Shown: one piece after another, positions 20,890 through 30,000 of the stretch
How the letters are laid out: each line of letters starts with the position of its first letter
How positions within the stretch are numbered: position 1 is the stretch's first letter
Program-made: the position numbers and the translations under genes
The notes under the pieces: generated by a model
Databases searched by the model: none
What the model saw: the letters and a program-made list of their open reading frames with translations, nothing else
Told to the model about the DNA's origin: nothing
From: Neocallimastix lanati (nom. inval.)
Lineage: Eukaryota; Neocallimastigomycota; Neocallimastigomycetes; Neocallimastigales; Neocallimastigaceae
DNA length: 30,000 nt
Assembly: GCA_016946835.1 (NCBI GenBank)
Contig: JACVTC010000205.1
Span: 1 to 30,000 of the forward strand
Direction of reading: 5' to 3'

Positions 20890-21270
20890 GTATATATCCT
20901 TAATATTTATGCCCTTGCTGTGGAAAAGTATTTTATCCATTGGATATTTGAATACTCTACTTTTTCTTTATGTCGATGTAAATCTTTAGATTTTTTCAAT
21001 GATTTGTTCATTTTATTCGCCAATAAAGTAAGGAATCTTTCCTTACTTCCTTCTTATTCTAATATTTTAGAATATGAAAATTTTATATAGGTATATTTAT
21101 ATATTCCTTCTTGGTGGAATTTCAGCTTTAGATGAGCTTCAATTCAATACTGGGTAAAGGAATAGTACAGTTAGAAGTCCTGTTAATTCTTATCAATACA
21201 CATTAACTGACAGCACAAGTTCCGAATACAGAACCTATAGTAAGTAATTCAATTTTTGATGATCCTTCTT
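20890..21270 (+). pseudogene. Second, more decayed LINE C-terminal fragment
   Basis: At 20907-20920 the plus strand reads CPCCGK in one frame and then, after a one-base shift, a segment with FIHWIFEYSTF and NDLFILFANKVRN. This parallels the zinc knuckle and following residues of the LINE fragment at 19507. Further on, near 21095-21150, FLLGGISALDELQFNTG parallels the LLGGRS region. Two or more frameshifts and stops make it a pseudogene. It is clearly diverged from the first copy, so it belongs to a related family or is an older insertion. Confidence 0.6.
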
Positions 21271-23010
21271 GTGGTTCAGGGGAGAGTTTAGTGGATACCA
21301 CACCGTTTATTTTAACAATGTTACTTCTTTGTTTTATTATTTTAGATTTAACTGGTGATCATGTTACTTCCCATAAATTTTTTTAACCTTTGAACTTATC
21401 TTTATTCCTTATTACATTAAATTTTCTACGATTAATTAAATTTTTTTTTTTTATTTATTTTTTATTTTTTTTTTTTTTTATTTTAATTAATCTTTTACGT
21501 ACATTTTATTTTTATTTTTAAATTATATAATGCATTTTTTTTAATAAAAAAATGTAATACATAAAAATTAAATTATCTGTTCTTAATATTTATTATAAAG
21601 ATATAGATAGATATTATATAAATTTTAATACATAGGATTAGGAAAGATAGAAATTATGAAAAAAAAAAAAATAAAATTTGAATGCCAATGATAATATTAA
21701 TTCCAAAAGGAGTTATTAATCGTTGAATGGGAAGAGTTAATGGCCTTTTTCATTTTTTTCATTCCTTGATTAAGTATTTTTTTTTTTTTATATAATATTA
21801 AATATTATATATATGTATATGTATATATAAATTTTTTTTTTTTTTCATGTATCTTTTTAATTAAATATTAATAAATAAAGTTTTTTCATCATATAATATA
21901 TAATATATAATAAATAATCAAATTAATAATTAAATATATATATATAATAAGTAAATAATAAAATATATAAAATAGATAAATAAAATAAATAAATAAAATA
22001 AATAAAATAAATAAATAAAATAGATAAATAAAATAAATAAAATAAATAATAATTAAATAATTAAATAATAAGTAATTAATTATATATTAACTACTAAATA
22101 AATAAATATATATAATAAATATATAAAATGAATAAATAAAATAAATAAATTAAAATAAATTATTATTAATAACTAAGCAAAATAAATTAAAATAAATTAT
22201 TATTAATAACTAAGCAAAATAAATTAATATAAATTTAATATGGAAAAACTAAAAACTAAAAAAAAAAAAAAGCATGAGCACATAATTAAATACAAAATAA
22301 ATATAAATATAAATAATATAAATATAAATAATATAAATATAAATAATATAAGTAATATAAATATAAATAATATAAATATAAATATTATAAATATAAAATA
22401 TAAAATTCTAATAATAATCATATAATAAATTATATTTATATGTATATTATATTTATATGTATATTATATATATATATATTACTAATAAAATATATTAATA
22501 AATTATTACAACAATATTAAAAAAGAAACTTATGATAAGAAATTTAATATATTTATTTTTAATTATAGTAAAAAAAAAATTGAAACTAAAAAAAAAAAAA
22601 GAAAAAATAAAAAAAGAAAATTTTATAAAATTAAAAAAAAATTTATAAAAATAGTTTTATTCATAATATTAAATAAAAAAAAATTACTTAAAATTGGAAA
22701 GAAAAAAATAAAAAAAAACATTACTTGTTATAAAGAATAAAAGAACAAATATTAAAAATAAAAAATAAAAGTATATAAGTATATAAAATATAATAAAAAA
22801 AAAAAAAATAAATAAGCAATTAAAACTATAATATAAAAAGAAAAAGAGGAAATCATTTTTTTGAAATGTATATGAACAAGTATTATTCTCACTTCTTAAT
22901 CTTTTTTTTTTTTTTTTTCTTTTTATAATTAAAATAATTATAATTACTAATATTTTATTTTTATTAATAATATATGTATATATTACTTTATATATAAATG
23001 TAATAAATTA
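21271..23010. other. AT-rich intergenic DNA, no supported gene
   Basis: The stretch up to about 21390 may still belong to the LINE relic. After that come poly-T runs, TA runs, AAATA-type repeats (21960-22240, including a duplicated AATTATTATTAATAACTAAG block at 22156 and 22193) and a TATAAATA hexanucleotide-like region (22295-22400) that yields false Ile/Asn ORFs on both strands. A patch at 21670-21770 is less AT-rich but gives no readable protein. Confidence 0.55.
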
Positions 23011-23013
23011 TTA

Positions 23014-23133
23014 TTATCGTTGAATTTTAACTTCTTGGGGAATCAAAGAATCATTTAAAATATTTTTGTTACAATAAATATACATTTGGAAGTCTTTCTG
23101 GATATATTCATTAAATAATTCAATTATATACAT
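23014..23133 (-). CDS. Possible small ORF or terminal exon, 39 residues
   Basis: The minus strand has an ATG-initiated frame of 39 codons, beginning MYIIELFNEY and ending LIPQEVKIQR before a stop. The composition is mixed rather than repetitive and the DNA is less AT-rich than its surroundings, which suggests real coding sequence. It diverges from the Nudix gene whose start lies 230 bases away. It may be a whole short protein or the last exon of a gene whose other exons I cannot see. I do not recognise a family. Confidence 0.3.
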   Translation of the reverse strand: MYIIELFNEYIQKDFQMYIYCNKNILNDSLIPQEVKIQR

Positions 23134-23363
23134 CTTTTATTTTATTTTTTTCTATAAAAAAATAATAGAACAAAAAATAATTTATTTTTTATAATAAGAA
23201 AAAAAAAAAAATAAAACTAGAAATATTTTATTTTTTTATATATATATATATATAAAGAAAAAAAAAAAATATAAAATTAGAAATATTTTATTATTTATAT
23301 ATAAAATTAAAGTTGTTCGAAGTACTTCTCACTTTTTTACTTATAATCATATTTTTTGTAAAA

Positions 23364-24265
23364 ATGACACAAATTGATACGATACCAAAAGATATTGTAG
23401 ATTATGCATCAGAGGCAAGATCTGGAAGAGAAAAGGTTATTCTTTTTTTTTTTTTTTTTTTTTTTTCTTTATTTTATTTTTTATTACCATTATTATCATT
23501 AAAATCTATTAAAATATATACATAATTATATATATATCTTTAAATAATTAAAAAAAAAGTTTTTAATGAAATTCATTAGAACCTTTTAAAGAATTTTATA
23601 AAATTTCAAATTACTTAAAAACAGAATATGTTAATAATTTTAATGTTTTATTATTTAAAAAAAAAAAAAATAGATATATAATGAATGCTTTATAAATATA
23701 TAATAACTTAAAATTAATATTTTTTTTTTTCTTTACTTTTTAATCTTATATGATATTCTATTATAATATTCTATTGTATCATATTTTATCTTATTAACTC
23801 AATATAGCAAGTGTATAATGATGTTGGTGCTAGAGAAGTAAATAATTCTATTCAATTTAATTTTTTTTATATATATTGAATATAGGACTTTTATTATAAA
23901 TAATAATTAATAATAAAAATTATAAATTAATTTTATCAAACACCAATTTTATCCAATTTCAAAATATATATAATATCGAAAGGTTGCTGGTTGCGTTCCT
24001 ATTGACCCCAAAACTGGAAAAGTATTATTAATATCATGGTAAGTTGGGAAAAAATTGTAATAAAAATAGTGAATCCTTTTTTTTTTTAGACTAGGAACAC
24101 ATACAAATGTCAATATATCAAAATAATATAATAAAATATAAACTAATTGTATTATTTATTTATAATTAATTTTATAAATATTAAAATAGTCGTAAGAAAC
24201 CAAATTGTTGGATTTTCGTAAGTTTTTTCAATTATTATTATTATTATTATTATTATTTTATACTA

Positions 24266-24298
<33 letters not shown>

Positions 24299-24306
24299 TT
24301 ATACTA

Positions 24307-24342
<36 letters not shown>

Positions 24343-24714
24343 TTATACTAATCAAACTTTTAATATTTAAAAAAATTAAAAAAAAAAAAAATTGTGACTT
24401 TTAATATAATATATTATATTATAAAAGCCAAAAGGAGGTTGGGAAAATGATGAAACAGTTACATCAGCTGCTATGAGAGAGACATGGTATATATATATAT
24501 TTATATTATATAAAATTATAAATATTTTAATATGTTCTTTTTTTTTTTTTTTTTTTTTGTATTTAAAATTTTTTAATACTATTTAAAATTAAATTTTTTG
24601 TTCTATTTAAAATTTAATTAAAATATTTATAATATTAGTTATAATTAAATTAAATTTTAAATAATTAATTATAATAAATTAAAAAAATAAATCACATTTA
24701 TTTATTATTAAATT

Positions 24715-24745
<31 letters not shown>

Positions 24746-25327
24746 CATAATAATAATTAATAATAAAATTATTATAATATATAATATGTAATAATAATAA
24801 TAATAATAATTAAACAAATAAGGGAAGAGGCAGGTGTTAAAGGTGAAATAGTTAGTATGATTGGAAAATTTAAACAATATAAAAAGTTTAAAAAGAATAC
24901 TTGTAAAAAGAATCCAAGTATAGATGAAACTAATGAAAATGAAAAAAAATATTTACATTCAGAAGTATTATTATATGAAATGAAAGTGACTGAAATTGCT
25001 GATGATTGGCCAGAAAAGAATGAAAGAGAAAGATGTTGGGTAAGAATAATAATAATTGATGTTATAGTTGATAAAATAGTAATAGTAACAATAATTATAG
25101 TAATAATAATAATTAGTAATAGTGATAATAATAATAATAATAATGAAATGTAATAATCAATAATATACTAAACTATATTTATATTATAAATACTTTTATA
25201 AATATTATATTTTCTTAATAAATAATAATAAATAAAAAAATAGGTGTCATATGATGAAGCAAAAAATTTAATAAAGAAAACAGCTTATGTCGATGAAGCT
25301 CTTGATCGTTCTTCAATTGCTCATTAA
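23364..25327 (+). CDS. Nudix hydrolase, diphosphoinositol polyphosphate phosphohydrolase type (DDP1/aps1-like), seven exons
   Basis: Expected to hydrolyse inositol pyrophosphates and dinucleoside polyphosphates, as yeast DDP1 and fission yeast aps1 do. My exon model is 23364-23435, 23808-23837, 23983-24038, 24190-24217, 24428-24486, 24823-25039 and 25244-25327. All introns are GT...AG, frames join cleanly, and the product is 181 residues, a usual length for this family. The protein starts MTQIDTIPKD. AGCVPIDPKTGKVLLI opens the Nudix fold, followed by CWIFPKGGW. A complete Nudix box G-x5-E-x7-R-E-U-x-E-E-x-G-U spans about residues 65-87, with the metal-binding REtwEE glutamates intact. The box is split between exons 5 and 6. 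TEIADDWPEKNERERCWVSYDEA near the C-terminus matches the region typical of this subfamily. A Lys-rich loop of about 20 residues (KKFKKNTCKKNPS) after the box is longer than in animal homologues. Very small exons (28-30 bases) are notable. Confidence 0.92.
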
Positions 25328-25680
25328 TCTAAAAACTAAAACTTTTACAAAAAGAAAAAAAGTGTATATATATTAAAACATATCAATATATATATAAAAC
25401 TCGTTATTTTTCCTTTTTTTTTAAAAAAAAAAAAGGAAAAAAAAATTAAAAAAATATTTAAAAAAAAAAATAATAATATTCGTGAACATTTTAATAATAA
25501 TAATAACCATTGTTATCGTCATTGTCATCGTCATCATCATCCTCATAATAATAATAAAATATGATGATAATGACAGTGTGATTGAAAATTTTTAATATTT
25601 GTAAAAATATATATATATATAATATCTATTTATCAATAAGCTTTTATACCAAAATATACATAATATATATGTACTTTTGA
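25328..25680. other. 3' flank of the Nudix gene
   Basis: Contains a strong T/A inverted pair near 25408-25438 (TTTTTCC ... GGAAAAA) about 90 bases after the stop codon, which could form an RNA hairpin at the transcript end. It also has an ATC/CAT-rich microsatellite near 25495-25575. No gene seen. Confidence 0.45.
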
Positions 25681-26050
25681 AATAATTATACATTTATTAA
25701 ATTATATACAAGTAAATCCTATTAAAGCTATATCAATATATATATATATATAAATATAAATTTCAAGATACTTTTATAAATTTCAAGATACTTTTTATTA
25801 AATTATATACAAGTAAATCCTATTAAAATTATGTCAATATATATATATATATAAATATAAATTTCAAGATACTTTTATAAATTTCAAGATACTTTTTATT
25901 AAATTATATACAAGTAAATCCTATTAAAATTATGTCAATATATATATATAAATATAAATTTCAAGATACTTTTTATTAAATTATATACAAGTAAATCCTA
26001 TTAAAATTATGTCAATATATATATATAAATATAAATTTCAAGATACTTTC
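25680..26050. repeat. Minisatellite: four copies of a unit of about 101 bases
   Basis: The landmark CAAGTAAATCCTATTAAA recurs at about 25709, 25810, 25911 and 25988. The first units also hold an internal double AAATTTCAAGATACTTTTTA. The last interval is shorter (77 bases) because one internal copy is missing. Confidence 0.93.
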
Positions 26051-26334
26051 TGTTTTTAAAAAATATATAAATGTAAATTCTTAAGTTATTTAAATTAAAT
26101 AAAGAAAACCAATAACTTTTTAAATTTTAATTTTTATATTATTATTATTTTTTTTTATGTTTTTTTTTCATTGTTGTTTGTTTTATTTTGTTTTATATTA
26201 ATTATTAATTATTAATATTTTTTTAATTTTGTTTTATTTTAATTATTAATATTAATAGTTTTATTTTGTTTTATATTAATTATTAATATTAATATTTTTT
26301 TAATTTTGTTTTATTTTAATTATTAATATTAATA

Positions 26335-26369
<35 letters not shown>

Positions 26370-26463
26370 TTATTAAAGTATGACAATATTGAAATAACCA
26401 TGGCACCAATGCCATAGGTCCATATTTAAATCTTTAATAGATTTATCTAAACTAAGACATACT

Positions 26464-26500
<37 letters not shown>

Positions 26501-26630
26501 AATTATTACTACAATATATTTAATTTTAGTTTTAGTGTAATATACTTCAGAAATGTTAGAATTATTTAAGTGGGTAGTACAAATTCTTTTATGGCTGGAT
26601 GATGAATAAAAATTGTAACACAATTATTAA

Positions 26631-26676
<46 letters not shown>

Positions 26677-26680
26677 TTTT
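26051..26680. other. AT-rich DNA with short tandem blocks, no supported gene
   Basis: A TTTTGTTTTATTTTAATTAT / TTAATATTAATA block is repeated four times at 26180-26335. An ATT run sits at 26467-26498. A less AT-rich patch at 26380-26460 contains CCATGGCACCAATGCCATAGG, an imperfect palindrome. A patch at 26535-26610 also shows no convincing ORF. Confidence 0.5.
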
Positions 26681-26865
26681 TTTCATCACATTTTTAAAAA
26701 TTTATGTTTATAAAATACGATTTTAAAAAAAATTTTCATCAACATTTATAAAAAATTCATGTTTATTATAAAATATAATTTTTAAAAAAAAATTTTTTTT
26801 CATCACACCAGTGATCAATAGATAATAAAACTTCTTTTTAAATTTAGGGATATATCATAGGTTAT

Positions 26866-26912
<47 letters not shown>

Positions 26913-27110
26913 ATTTTTTTCATCACATTTTTAAAAATTTATGTTTATAAAATACGATTTTAAAAAAAATTTTCATCAACATTTATAAAAAATTCATGTT
27001 TATTATAAAATATAATTTTTAAAGAAAAAATTTTTTTTTCATCACACCAGTGATCAATAGATAATAAAACTTCTTTTTAAATTTAGGGATATATCATAGG
27101 TTATGGTAAA
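26671..27110. repeat. Tandem duplication, about 237-base period
   Basis: The block starting near CATCACATTTTTAAAAATTT (26684) and ending with CATCACACCAGTGATCAATA ... GGATATATCATAGGTTATG recurs from 26921. Both copies follow a poly-T tract of 30 or more bases. Copies are almost identical apart from homopolymer length. Confidence 0.93.
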
Positions 27111-27722
27111 AATTACTATTACTATTAATATATATCCTATATAAAATCACCCATCAATTTTTTTTTGATTAAATTTTACTTCCTTTCTCGAAGTAGATTA
27201 TTTCTTTTTCAAAAAATTTTTTTCTAATAATACTGAATTCTGATATAAAAGAAATATGTGTTGAAATATATTGGTATATTTAATAATAATTATTAAATAT
27301 TAAATTTATTTCTTATCTTAATAATTATTTTTTAATATTAATATCTTATTTGAATTAAATATTAATATATATTGTATAATATATTAATTAGAATAGTTAT
27401 TTTTTGGATATATCATAGGTTATGGTAAAAATTACTATTACTATTAATATATATCCCATATAAAATCACCCATCAATTTTTTTTTGATTAAATTTTACTT
27501 CCTTTCTCGAAGTAGATTATTTCTTTTTCAAAAAATTTTTTTCTAATAATACTGAATTCTGATATAAAAGAAATATGTGTAGAAATATATTGGTATATTT
27601 AATAATAATTATTAAATATTAAATTTATTTCTTATCTTAATAATTATTTTTTAATATTAATATCTTATTTGAATTAAACATTAATATATATTCTATAATA
27701 TATTAATTAGAATAGTTATTTT
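27087..27722. repeat. Tandem duplication, 319-base period
   Basis: The block beginning GGATATATCATAGGTTATGG at 27087 and 27406 is repeated almost exactly, including TCACCCATCAATTTTTTTTT and TTCCTTTCTCGAAGTAGATT. Only about half a dozen substitutions are visible. The first copy overlaps the end of the preceding 237-base duplication, so the two events are nested through the shared GGATATATCATAGGTTATGG segment. Confidence 0.93.
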
Positions 27723-28077
27723 AGATATTTTATAATAATAATTTAATGTATTTTGAATTATACATTAATAAATATAATAAATATTTTATAATATATTAAT
27801 AAAAATAGTTATTATATATTTTTATAATAATAATTTAATGTATTTTAACATTAATAATTTTATTATAATTAGTAGTTATTATATATTATATTATATATTA
27901 TATATTATAGTTAGTTGTGATAACTAGAATAAAGAAAGCTATTAATAATATTATTAAAAAAAAAAAAAAGAGTTTAAAATAAAAATAAAATAAAATAGAT
28001 AAAATATATAATAAATGATAATATAAGAAATTAAATATTAATTATTATAAAATAATTAAAAAAAAATATCTGAATTT

Positions 28078-28131
<54 letters not shown>

Positions 28132-28470
28132 ATTTTATAGTATTAAATAATTAAAAAAAAAAAGAAAAAAAATATCTGAATTTTTTTCTTTTTTTTTTTT
28201 TTTTTTTTCCTTTAACTATTTTATAATATTAAATATTTGATAAAGATTTAATTATAAATATTATTAAAATATAAATAAAAAAAATTTTTTTTCAAATTAT
28301 ATTTTAATAATTTAATCAAGGTTTCCTATTACTTCTTTACTATGACTAATAATTATTATTATTTTATAATTAAATATATACATACATACATATATATTTA
28401 ATTTTTATATATTATATTAATTATTGATTTTTATATTTTAAATAAAATATATCACTACTATAATTGTTGC

Positions 28471-28510
<40 letters not shown>

Positions 28511-28600
28511 CATTATTTAAAAATAATTATAAATTATAATATTGAAAAAAAAATAATAATAATAAAATAAAAATGAAAATTAAATCAAATTAAATTCCTT
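27723..28600. other. AT-rich intergenic DNA, no gene seen
   Basis: Poly-T tracts (28081-28127, 28182-28208, 28472-28505), two similar AAAAATATCTGAATTTGTTC-type blocks at about 28065 and 28168, and short TA repeats. Confidence 0.6.
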
Positions 28601-28603
28601 AAT

Positions 28604-29759
28604 TTATTGTAAGTCAGTAACTTCCTTTTCTGCTGCTGGTTTACTTAGCGTTGACCTTTAAAGAGTAACACCAAGTTGAGCAGTTTATGGTGAGAATTTA
28701 AACTACTATTCACACCCGTTCTACCATGATGTCCGACATGCTCATCACTACTAGAAGATGATTTTAGATCTTTAGAATCAGAATTCATAGCTTGAGATAA
28801 TTATTGAACTTTACTAGATGATTCTAGATCTTCGGAATCAAAATATATATCTTTAAAAAATTTTTGCAATTCACTAAGTGATTCTAGATCTTCAGAATCA
28901 GAATTCATAGTTTGAGATAATTCTTGCTCTTCAGAATCCGGGGAAAGAGATGATTTTAGATCTGATTCATTTAATTCATTTGAAATATTTGAAATATTTG
29001 TATTTTCTTTTGTATTATCATAATCTAATGGTAAAGAAAAACAGTATGACTTTTTCCTCTTGATGGTTCTCTACGTGAATAACTTCTTGAATGACTTGGT
29101 GGTCTAGAATATGATTTAGAATGAGCATATGTACGAGAATGAGTTCTGAAATCTGATCTATTATAAGATTTAGAACGTGAATGTGAACGTGAATGTGAAT
29201 ATAGTAAACGAGATCTTAAGCATAAGAATGATCATGAATAAGATCTAGAGTAAGAACGGCGATTACGATTATATGGTGATCTTGAATAAGGTCTAGAGTA
29301 AGAACGGCGATGATGATATGGTGATCTTGAACGACTTCTATAAATATGATCTTGAATTATAACTTAAGTTTGATTTTGCCCACTAATTTTTTAATAAATA
29401 AATAAATAAAAAAAAAAATATTAAAAAAAAAAAAAAAAATGTGAAAATCAAAATTAATGTTATATATATATATTTTAATTATTATCTTTATATCTTTATG
29501 ATATTTTTTATATGTACTTGAATTGATATTTGGCATCCTCTAATTTTTCTTCTATTCATTTTATAAAAAGCATCCTATTGATATAAATACATTAAATTAA
29601 TAATTAATATAAAGATATATATATTCAATATAATATATTTATATATATATAAATGTATTACTTCAACATCTCTTGGATCTTCAAATTCAACAAATGCGTA
29701 TCTAGTTAAATTATAATATCTTGTTCTTAGAATAACACATACAGACTAATCTTCCATAT
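28604..29759 (-). pseudogene. Broken SR-type splicing factor (RRM plus RS domain)
   Basis: On the minus strand, 29759-29662 encodes the middle of an RRM (YGRLVC, then after a frameshift RTRYYN and the RNP1-like RYAFVEFEDPRDVE). A GT...AG intron follows, then 29574-29518 encodes DAFYKMNRRKIRGCQISIQ. After a second intron, an exon from 29382 begins WAKS, the usual end of an SR-protein RRM. It runs into an Arg/Ser-rich region (RSRSRSPYHHRRSYSRPYSR and similar) down to about 29045. An acidic Ser/Asp/Glu/Leu region with three imperfect repeats around DSEDLES follows, to about 28700. Breaks: a frameshift in the RRM, another just after WAKSNLSYNSRSY, a TGA inside the RS region near 29236, a frameshift between RS and acidic regions, and a TAA within the repeats. 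Splice sites and domain order are intact, so it was a true gene. Some breaks could be assembly errors. The first exon is not identified. Confidence 0.75.
28755..28955 (-). repeat. Three imperfect coding repeats of about 60-70 bases
   Basis: The plus-strand string GATGATTTTAGATCTTTAGA and close variants recur near 28757, 28818 and 28880, each followed by AATCAGAATTCATAG-type sequence. On the minus strand they encode the DSEDLES-type acidic units of the SR-like pseudogene. Confidence 0.8.
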
Positions 29760-30000
29760 CTATTTTTAAATATTAATTATTTAAAATAGTGGCGCATATT
29801 TCATATAAGTGGCGCATGCTTAAAGAAAAGAATTTTTAATTTTAATTAGATATTCACATGTAAACATAATTGATTATTTATATTTTCCACGTGATTGATG
29901 ATATGATATACGGGACTTTTTAATATTTAATAATTACTATTAAATATACAAATATGTTACTACACATATTTGTTTTATATCAGATAAAATAGTGATTTTT
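29760..30000. other. 5' flank of the SR-like pseudogene, no gene assigned
   Basis: AT-rich DNA with two close copies of AGTGGCGCATATTTCATAT / AGTGGCGCATGC at about 29788 and 29810. Upstream exons of the SR-like gene would be expected here or beyond the window, but I could not identify one. Confidence 0.4.

Noticed and set aside
22224-22425. Overlapping Ile/Asn-rich ORFs on both strands
   Set aside because: A simple TATAAATA-type repeat generates them; no non-repetitive coding signal is present.
25495-25575. Possible acidic Asp-rich peptide on the minus strand
   Set aside because: It comes from a CAT/ATC microsatellite in the 3' flank of the Nudix gene, with no start or splice context.

Overview
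This window is extremely AT-rich DNA, packed with long poly-A and poly-T runs and microsatellites. It holds intron-split eukaryotic genes alongside single-exon bacterial-type reading frames. Short AT-rich GT...AG introns, homopolymer-dense intergenic DNA and a bacterial-type AAA-ATPase/PD-(D/E)XK gene together point to an anaerobic gut fungus (Neocallimastigomycota). That assignment is inference from composition and gene content; no rRNA or other decisive marker is present.

Layout from left to right. 200-1740: decayed Ty3/gypsy polymerase gene (integrase zinc finger, core and C-terminal module), possibly followed by its LTR. 2290-2530: unexplained GC-richer island. 3511-4143: single-exon 210-residue protein that resembles phage or bacterial proteins and may be related to primases. 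5860-6140: pentanucleotide array. 6410-7475: two decayed Ty1/copia RNase H pieces in opposite orientation. 7706-11773 (minus strand): a 1355-residue protein with two AAA-ATPase-like modules and a C-terminal nuclease-like domain. 11920-12490 and 12600-12910: tandem repeats beside its 5' end. 14643-17958 (plus strand): eight-exon gene for a PanP-type PLP-dependent aspartate 1-decarboxylase. 18110-20430: local duplications carrying fragments of a LINE, ending in a poly-A tail; another LINE relic follows at 20890-21270. 23364-25327 (plus strand): seven-exon Nudix hydrolase of the diphosphoinositol polyphosphate phosphohydrolase type. 25680-27722: several minisatellites and tandem duplications. 28604-29759 (minus strand): a broken SR-type splicing factor gene.

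The confident host-type genes are the decarboxylase and the Nudix hydrolase. The decarboxylase would make beta-alanine from aspartate for pantothenate and CoA synthesis, and its closest relatives known to me are bacterial, so it looks like transferred DNA that has since gained introns and an acidic linker. The Nudix hydrolase would tune inositol pyrophosphate and dinucleoside polyphosphate levels. The large ATPase and the 210-residue ORF also look bacterial or phage-like. I see no operon-like functional link among these genes; the region reads as accessory, repeat-rich chromosome with several acquired genes and dead transposons.
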